Position numbers and translations under genes: made by a program. From Spirogloea muscicola (taxonomy: Eukaryota > Streptophyta > Zygnematophyceae > Spirogloeales > Spirogloeaceae): a stretch of 11,631 nucleotides of DNA. Where the stretch lies: the NCBI GenBank assembly GCA_009602725.1, contig WELB01000087.1:276428-288058 (forward strand), read 5' to 3'. The notes under the pieces are model-generated. The model saw only the letters and a list, made by a program, of their open reading frames with translations. It ran no database searches and was not told the origin of the DNA. Shown piece by piece: positions 6,640 through 11,631 of the stretch. Each line of letters opens with the position of its first letter. Position 1 is the first letter of the stretch.

Positions 6640-7820
6640 CGTGTGTATTAAGAGATGGAGGGCCATGTGTGGCCAAGTACGAAGGCAAGCACATTGACAA
6701 ATGTACGTCACCTGCTGCTAAGCTGACCCGCTCAGTGACCACGAGTCAGCACATAGATGTCGCTGACTGATGCCCAAATACCGGACGGCAATGAAAACGT
6801 TCTTGAGCTACCAGCTAAGGCTCGACCAGCTTTGTGATGCAACGCATGAGCCTGAGCTCGCTCAGACAAGCTGATACTCGACGACGTAAGAAAGACAAGT
6901 AGGCTGCCGGCATGCCATCTGAGCTGGAAATATATCCTCACGTCGAGCATATCCCAAACTTATAGATTCTCTAGTACGGTGTGGAAGCGAGGGCCCATGC
7001 AGCCGAAAGTGTCGATTGCCGCCGGTAGGAGGTGATCGCTACGGGGTAGTCAGAGTAGTGTCGGAGCTTTCTCTGCTCAGCACCTCCCACTGCATGGCCG
7101 GCAATGTGTGTCGAAGCGGAACTCTTCTATGCCTCCGTCACCACCACATCAACCAAGGCTCGTGGGCCTTCGCCAGGTTGTCCAGGGTGTGACGGTGATG
7201 GCGTCCCTGGGAATCCGTGGTGATGAGCAATACATTGCATACTTTCACAATAGCGCGGTAGCTGGCGTCGCGCATCAGGCCCGCCAAGGCATCCCGTAGG
7301 AGATTATGGACGCCCACCACTTCAGGGCCTGTGGGACACCGCAGCATGTGGGTGGCAAGGTCTCCGCTCTCCGCCGGCTAGCTACCCAGACTTGCATCTC
7401 CTGACTAGAGGTTACTGAGCGTTCCCTGGCTGATGTCTTAGTCCTAGTCCTTCGCACTCCGGCTCCTTCAGAGCTTGTCCATTCCTTTGGGCTGGCCTTT
7501 CCCAGCCACCAGTCAATCTGGCCGCGCTTTCTCTCCGCACGGAAGCCGCACTCACCCTGAGTTACTCCCATCAGGCAGGTCGGGGGCAGGCCTAGGAACA
7601 GCTGGAGAAGCTTCCGGAAGGCTTCGGGGCTGTTTCTGAAAGCGTTGTGGATGGGGTGCGTTGTGAGCAAGTCCGTTGCCCCAGGTGTTGCGAGCAGTGT
7701 GAGACATGCCAGACTCCTTGGATTGGTCATGATATCTGGCATCCTCCTCAATGTCTTGCGACGCTCATCGGCAACTGCAGCAACGAGTCTGGCCTGTGCC
7801 CCTTTGTAGAGGGCGATGGC
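6640..7820 (-). pseudogene. LINE-like reverse-transcriptase ORF, C-terminal fragment D (interrupted)
   Basis: On the minus strand it aligns with copy C along most of its length. It starts with KGAQARLVAAVADERR-like sequence near 7815, then LLATPGATD, FLGLPPTCL and GECGFRAE. A 164-bp insertion (element d) splits the zinc motif; HMLRCPTGPEVVGVHNLL resumes beyond it. A one-base frame change follows before GPRALVDVVVTEA and a TAG. The last part carries RAQAHALHHKAGRALAG and SDIYVLTRGH with a stop at 6732, then the 3' UTR ending near 6640. It is disabled by insertion and frameshift. Its ORF end and UTR resemble copy A more than B or C. Confidence 0.7.
7375..7530 (+). mobile_element. 156-bp non-autonomous/truncated retroelement copy (d) with 8-bp TSD
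   Basis: CTCTCCGC occurs at 7367-7374 and again at 7531-7538. Removing one repeat plus 7375-7530 restores fragment D to exactly the spacing of copy C at that point (18 bases between GTGGC and ACGGAAG in both). The insert carries PDLHLLTRGY-stop (7416-7418) and then block X (TTTGGGCTGGCC, TTTCCCAGCC). It ends CCGCGCTTT. This is a clean insertion with defined ends and shows where the 3' end of subfamily 2 lies. Confidence 0.8.
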
Positions 7821-8289
7821 TGTGATTGGCCGGGCAAAAATAAGTAATGAACACAGATATCGCCCCCTTTTTAAGAGCTTACCACCTTCTGCGACTGGAC
7901 GCTCAACAATCTGTAATGAGCAAGTGCACTTCAGGCTAAGTAGAGGGCTGAAGAGCGTCGCCCTGTCGGAGGCAGCAGCCCAGGCGTGGCCTACCCGCAA
8001 ATGCACGGCAGAAGCCAAGGAACGCTGCAGGGAGTTGGCAAGGTGCATCCTCTGCACCCGAGCAAGCAACCCGACAACATTGAAACCGGGTTGATCACTC
8101 TGCTGCCCTTAGAGCAGGTCACGGCAGCAAGCCGCGCAAGCTGCTGGAGTAGGTCGAGCCAGCAAGTCCAACAATATCGTGGACGTCATGACTTGACAAT
8201 CAGCTCCAACTCTGTGACATCGACTTATGCTGCATATGCTTCAAATGACACATGTAAGCCAAGCAGCTGAAATGTTTGCAAGGTCCGTC
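7821..8289. other. Intergenic stretch, no recognised gene
   Basis: Between LINE fragment D and the methyltransferase stop codon. A minus-strand open frame continues to 8069 in frame with fragment D. I see no reverse-transcriptase motif in those 80 or so residues and no second copy to compare. The methyltransferase 3' UTR probably lies here. Confidence 0.5.
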
Positions 8290-11212
8290 CTACTGCCTAC
8301 TCAGAGGCTTTTGTATGACAAAGTTCAAGTATTGCTGCGGCTCTCTCCCCGCCTTGAAGGGCTTGTCCTGGAGATTCCACAGTAGCTGCCTGTATTTTTT
8401 GTTCTCAATTCTAATTATGTATTCCTTCATCTGCACCACTGTGGCGGTGAAGAGCTCCATCCAGATGATTCCTCCGGGCCGCAGGACGCGATTCCACTCG
8501 TACAAGAGCTCGTCGAAGTCGTCAAAACTTGGGCGGATGATGCTGCCAGAAACCAAATGCTGTCAGTAGTTGTCCACTTGTGTGACAAGAATTGATTTAA
8601 GAAGCGCTGGCCAACTGGCTGCGTCATAAGTAAGAGCTCGGCAATCGGGATAAGGTCTCACCTGTTGGTGCTGTGCACGAGGTCCAGCGTGTTGTCAAAG
8701 AAAGGCAGGCGGGCACTGTGCGGTAGGTGCAGCGGGATGAGGCCTCGTTGTGCAATTGTCTCCATGAACGGGATGCCGCCGTACTCGCCCTCCCCTGTCT
8801 CGATGTTCATGGCCGTAGTGACGATGGTGACATTGTACCTGCAGGCCGAGGAGATGCCAACTTGGGCTGGCAATTCAGCACGAGGGCCACTGCCGCATTC
8901 CGCCACCCTTAGCAGTTGGAGGGCACGAGCAAAGGCTTGACGCTGAGCGTGACTGGCCAAGCAATGAACATGAGCTGCAGGACAGTGCACAGATGGTGAG
9001 GCAGGGGACTGCAGTCGGCAGCCCTTTCGATGGCCAAGCCTCAGTCCCAGCACCAGCACCCTAGATGAGGACAGGGGCGAGAAAGGATGGGACCCATACT
9101 CCTGACCTCTTTTATCACTGTGAGCCTTCATCCTCTTAGACAACAGACTAGTGCACATAACAGCAAGGGACTGGCAGTGGGCTGGGAGGGGGGCTGGCCT
9201 GGCCATTTTGGCAGCGAAGGTGCCAGTGCCGCCGCCAGCGTCAAGGCCGATACGCAATGTGCCGTTCATCATGGCAACAATTTCACGCATGACGAATGTG
9301 CCGTAGTAGCTCATCTCCCACCGCTTGGCCTCCTTACCGAGGTCGAAGCAGTTGCGGCAATCGCCGCCGGCACGCCTGCGCAGGCAGTCATAGCTCTTGC
9401 AGCGGTGGTGGTTCCACCGGACATTGCCATTCCGCAACGCCGCCTGCGGCCCTCCTAGGCAAGCAGCGCCACTCGAATTAGATTCGGACTTGACCTATCT
9501 GCAATAAATATGCAGGTCATTGCTACTTGAAGGTGCAAGTTTCGCTCTCACAGTGCACAATGTCAATGTGCGGAGATGGACGGACCGACCTGTGCCCATG
9601 TAATGAGAACTGAGGCTACTATAAACTAATTGTGTACGCATAGAAGAATGGCAGGCAAAAGCATCCACTGTCGTCTTCTGGAAGTTGAATCAAGTAAACG
9701 GCATCTGTGCAGCAAAAAGTGATGCGCGCCAAGGTGGCAAAATCACCGGCGAGAAAAATGCGAGGGGCTGTGGGAGCGGGTCAGCAACTCGCTCAGGTAC
9801 AGGCGCGAAGCAGCGGCGGCGAGGCAGCGAGCCGCAGCCACGATCAAACACAAGCGTCTGCACAAATAGCCAGTCGTCGGGGCAGAGCGCGCCGGGTGTG
9901 TATGCACCGTAGACCTCCATATCTTCCGCCGACGCACGGCACGTGCCGCCTGGAAACAAAAGCACCGCCACAACATGGCAAGCTTGGAGCTGGCATCAGC
10001 ACCGCCCGGCACCGGCGAGTGGCGGCAGCGACAGCAGGCTCACCGCCACCAGTGGCGCCGTTGCCTTCCTCCAGCTTGCGGACAATGTCCGTGCAATCGC
10101 ACTGGCACGGTGGACAGTCCTTGTCGCCGCCGCCAGCGGTGTCGCCATTGGCCGCTTCCATGGAGGCGTCGCGCAGGCTCACAGTGTGCAGCTCTTCCGC
10201 AGTGCCACCAGATGCAGCGAGCTGCGCCTTGAGGAGGTCAATCTCAGCATGAAGGAGCCGCACTGAGGCCTCGCCGGCAGCAGCAGTCACGTCCCCTGCC
10301 TCCTCGCTTTCGCCTTCCTGTGGCCCGGCCCGCTGCCGAACACCCCCCCGGCTGTCATGCCGTGCCTCAGCGAGCTCGCGCTCAAGCCGAGCGCGGTCTT
10401 GCTGTAGCCGCGCGTTGCGCTGCATTGCCATGTCCCCGACCTTCTCCGCCGCTTCCAGTTCCTCCTTCAGCTGCCGGTTCGCGTCCAATGCTGTGCAGCG
10501 GAGGCAATTGCACTTCCGATCAGTAGAAGGCTGGCGGCCACTGTCACAGCACCGTCAAAGCGCACCACGAGGCCGGCACCAGTCTGCTGCTTACCCGCCT
10601 GGAGCTCGTCACGGAGCCGCTCAGTGTCGAGCCGGGCACCGGCAGTGACATTGGCACAGCGCTCGGCGGCGTGCTGCGCCGCTCGCTGTGCCTGAGACAG
10701 ATAGTGCTGCAGGACGCGCATGCCCAATTGGGCGGCTGCCATTCAGTCACGGCCAATGTAATAGTATTGCCACGGCCGGCTGGTGATCCTGCTTTCCGCA
10801 CCTGCGTCTCAGCGTCGCGGAGCAGAAGACCGTCCAAGGTCTTCAGTTGGGCGGCGGTGCCGACGCGCCGCCGCGCCGCACCGGACTGGCCACCCACGGA
10901 GCTGAGCCAGTCATCGCCCTCGCCGCTCTCCAGCCAGGCATTGCCGCGCGGGGACTTGTTGCCGCTGCCAGTGCGGCAGGGGCAGTCGGCTACGTCCTGG
11001 CGCACCTGCGCGACATAGCGCGCATGGAGGTCCTGGATCTGGGCGTGCGCATCAGCGAGGTTGGCGCGCGCGCCGGCAGCGTCAACGGCGGCACTCATCT
11101 GCCGCACGCCGAGGTAGAAGAGACACAGCGCCGCAAGTGCGACAACCGTGCGCCCCGCCGGGAGCGGGACCTTGCGGCTGCCCATCGAGATCCCTGGGGC
11201 TGCCGACCCCAT
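8290..11212 (-). CDS. Membrane-anchored SAM-dependent methyltransferase, At5g40830/At1g29790-like (seven exons)
   Basis: Exons inferred by hand, in coding order: 11212-10802, 10706-10595, 10490-10044, 9949-9747, 9443-9199, 8838-8662, 8542-8290. Phases agree throughout and give 615 residues with a TAG stop. Residues 21-37 form a likely signal anchor (R-T-V-V-A-L-A-A-L-C-L-F-Y-L-G-V-R). Coiled-coil-like helices follow at about 40-75, 140-217 and 250-267, and a CPPCQCDC cluster at 300-307. The plant-family region has CPDDW (346-350), LPRRRC (365-370), VRW...CKSYDCL (399-412) and DCRNCFDL (419-426). The SAM-binding motif I is GLDAGGGTGTFAA (457-469), with LPFFDNTLDLVHS near 517-529 and LRPGG at 552-556. 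The family is plant-specific and of unproven substrate; the anchor suggests Golgi or other endomembrane location. The ATG at 11212 has A at -3 and G at +4; the ATG at 11185 is a weaker alternative. Intron 5 is GC-AG. Confidence 0.88.
8839..9198 (-). other. GC-AG intron (intron 5 of the methyltransferase gene, 360 bases)
   Basis: On the coding strand the exon ends ATGGCCAG and the intron starts GCCAGCC; it ends CCTGCAG before GTACAATGTC. Joining gives FAAKMAR-YNVTIV, which lines up with FAARMAEKNVTI in the Arabidopsis homologs with no gap. The first GT downstream would add eight extra residues in the conserved SAM-binding region. Nothing else is recognisable inside. Confidence 0.75.
9444..9746 (-). 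other. Intron 4 of the methyltransferase gene (303 bases)
   Basis: The donor is CCG/GTGATT and the acceptor CCGCAG/GCGGCG, both in phase 0. The middle is more AT-rich than the exons and contains a small imperfect inverted repeat at 9493-9519 (GACCT-CTGCA against TGCAGGTC). No gene is seen inside. Confidence 0.8.
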
Positions 11213-11520
11213 CCTGTGAGCTTCGCCTGCCTGGTCGCGTGACCGTGTGGCCACCGTCAGCCGAGCGTGCCCATCACAGCGGCGCGTGCGTAATCACCAT
11301 GGCCGCAAAGTATCCCGCAATTCGTGTCGTCAGGAGCGCCAGGAGCTGCGACAAATCGCCACAACCGTGCGCCAAGACCCAAGCAGCAGCCTTCGCCGGA
11401 CCCGCGTGCCTCTGGCGCTGTCACCGTAAGCCACGCTGGCCCGCAGCTGCACGGTCTGCCATCGTAGGCTAACCGAAGAAGAGTGGCACGGGAGGCGCAG
11501 CCAGTGACGAAGTGGCAGGG
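11213..11520. other. Upstream region of the methyltransferase gene
   Basis: These 308 GC-rich bases lie between the start codon and the GA repeat and probably hold the 5' UTR and proximal promoter. Apart from the short upstream frames I see no protein gene, TATA box or RNA gene. Confidence 0.5.
11257..11300 (-). promoter_or_regulatory. Two overlapping upstream ORFs (stop-start TGATG)
   Basis: Upstream of the methyltransferase start, ATG at 11300 opens an 8-codon frame ending in TGA at 11276-11274. That TGA overlaps the ATG of a 5-codon frame ending at 11257. A further 13-codon frame starts at 11462. They matter only if transcription begins upstream of them, which the sequence does not show. 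Confidence 0.4.
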
Positions 11521-11522
11521 CC

Positions 11523-11549
11523 GAGAGAGAGCGAGCGAGCGAGCGAGAT

Positions 11550-11631
<82 letters not shown>
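11523..11631. repeat. (GA)n microsatellite, (CT)n on the coding strand
   Basis: Starts as GAGAGA/GCGA units and becomes pure GA from about 11553 to the window end, where it is cut. It lies 310 to 420 bases upstream of the methyltransferase ATG. Such CT/GA tracts are frequent near plant promoters and 5' UTRs; a regulatory role here is only a possibility. Confidence 0.95.

Noticed and set aside
2843-7820. Direct-repeat pattern considered as a CRISPR array or tandem satellite
   Set aside because: Repeats are long, diverged, unevenly spaced and on both strands; they behave as dispersed retroelement ends in a eukaryotic genome.
2643-7820. LTR retrotransposon or DNA transposon as the explanation of the island
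   Set aside because: No matching long terminal repeats, primer-binding site, integrase or transposase motifs; common 3' ends with variable 5' truncation fit LINE-type elements.
9707-10252. 181-residue plus-strand frame
   Set aside because: Antisense to methyltransferase exons 3 and 4, with no domain of its own.
10467-10594. A hydrophobic segment (VTVAASLLLIGSAIASA) that looked like a second membrane helix of the methyltransferase
   Set aside because: It lies inside intron 2: GTAAGC at 10594 and TGCACAG at 10491 splice it out, and the coiled coil then continues in frame on both sides.

Overview
The window looks like nuclear DNA from a green plant or streptophyte alga. The evidence is that it holds two intron-split, GC-rich protein genes whose closest remembered relatives are plant proteins: an Arabidopsis At5g15640/SLC25A44-type mitochondrial carrier, and the plant methyltransferase family that includes At5g40830 and At1g29790. 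Introns are short (94 to 360 bases). Two of the ten appear to use GC-AG rather than GT-AG splice sites. I cannot name the species from the sequence.

Layout. Bases 1-89 are a GGC/GCN-rich leader. Bases 90-1896 (+) are a five-exon mitochondrial carrier gene. Bases 1897-2640 hold no gene I can support. Bases 2643-7820 are an island of decayed non-LTR (LINE-like) retroelement fragments. Four minus-strand copies of one subfamily (A, B, C and D) keep the 3' end of a reverse-transcriptase ORF; C and D also keep a CxC...HxxxC zinc motif and a nuclease-like tail. A second subfamily is present as short 3' ends on both strands, each carrying a roughly 50-base hairpin block (called block X here). One such 156-bp copy sits inside LINE copy D, flanked by an 8-bp target-site duplication. 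Bases 7821-8289 hold no recognised gene. Bases 8290-11212 (-) are a seven-exon gene for a 615-residue, membrane-anchored, coiled-coil SAM-dependent methyltransferase. Upstream of it lie short upstream ORFs and a long (GA)n/(CT)n microsatellite that runs off the window end.

The two genes are convergent, with the repeat island downstream of both. Nothing suggests they act together: the carrier should work in the mitochondrial inner membrane (amino-acid or related metabolite transport) and the methyltransferase in the endomembrane system. I found no new defence, CRISPR or operon-like system. The most interesting signal is in the repeat island. Nine fragments on both strands end in variants of one C-terminal peptide pattern, S-D-L-x-x-L-(T/S)-R-G-(Y/H)-stop. 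Five appear to be intact or nearly so, two have His for Tyr, and two are degraded. They use different synonymous codons. In subfamily 1 the stop codon sits in the loop of a conserved hairpin.
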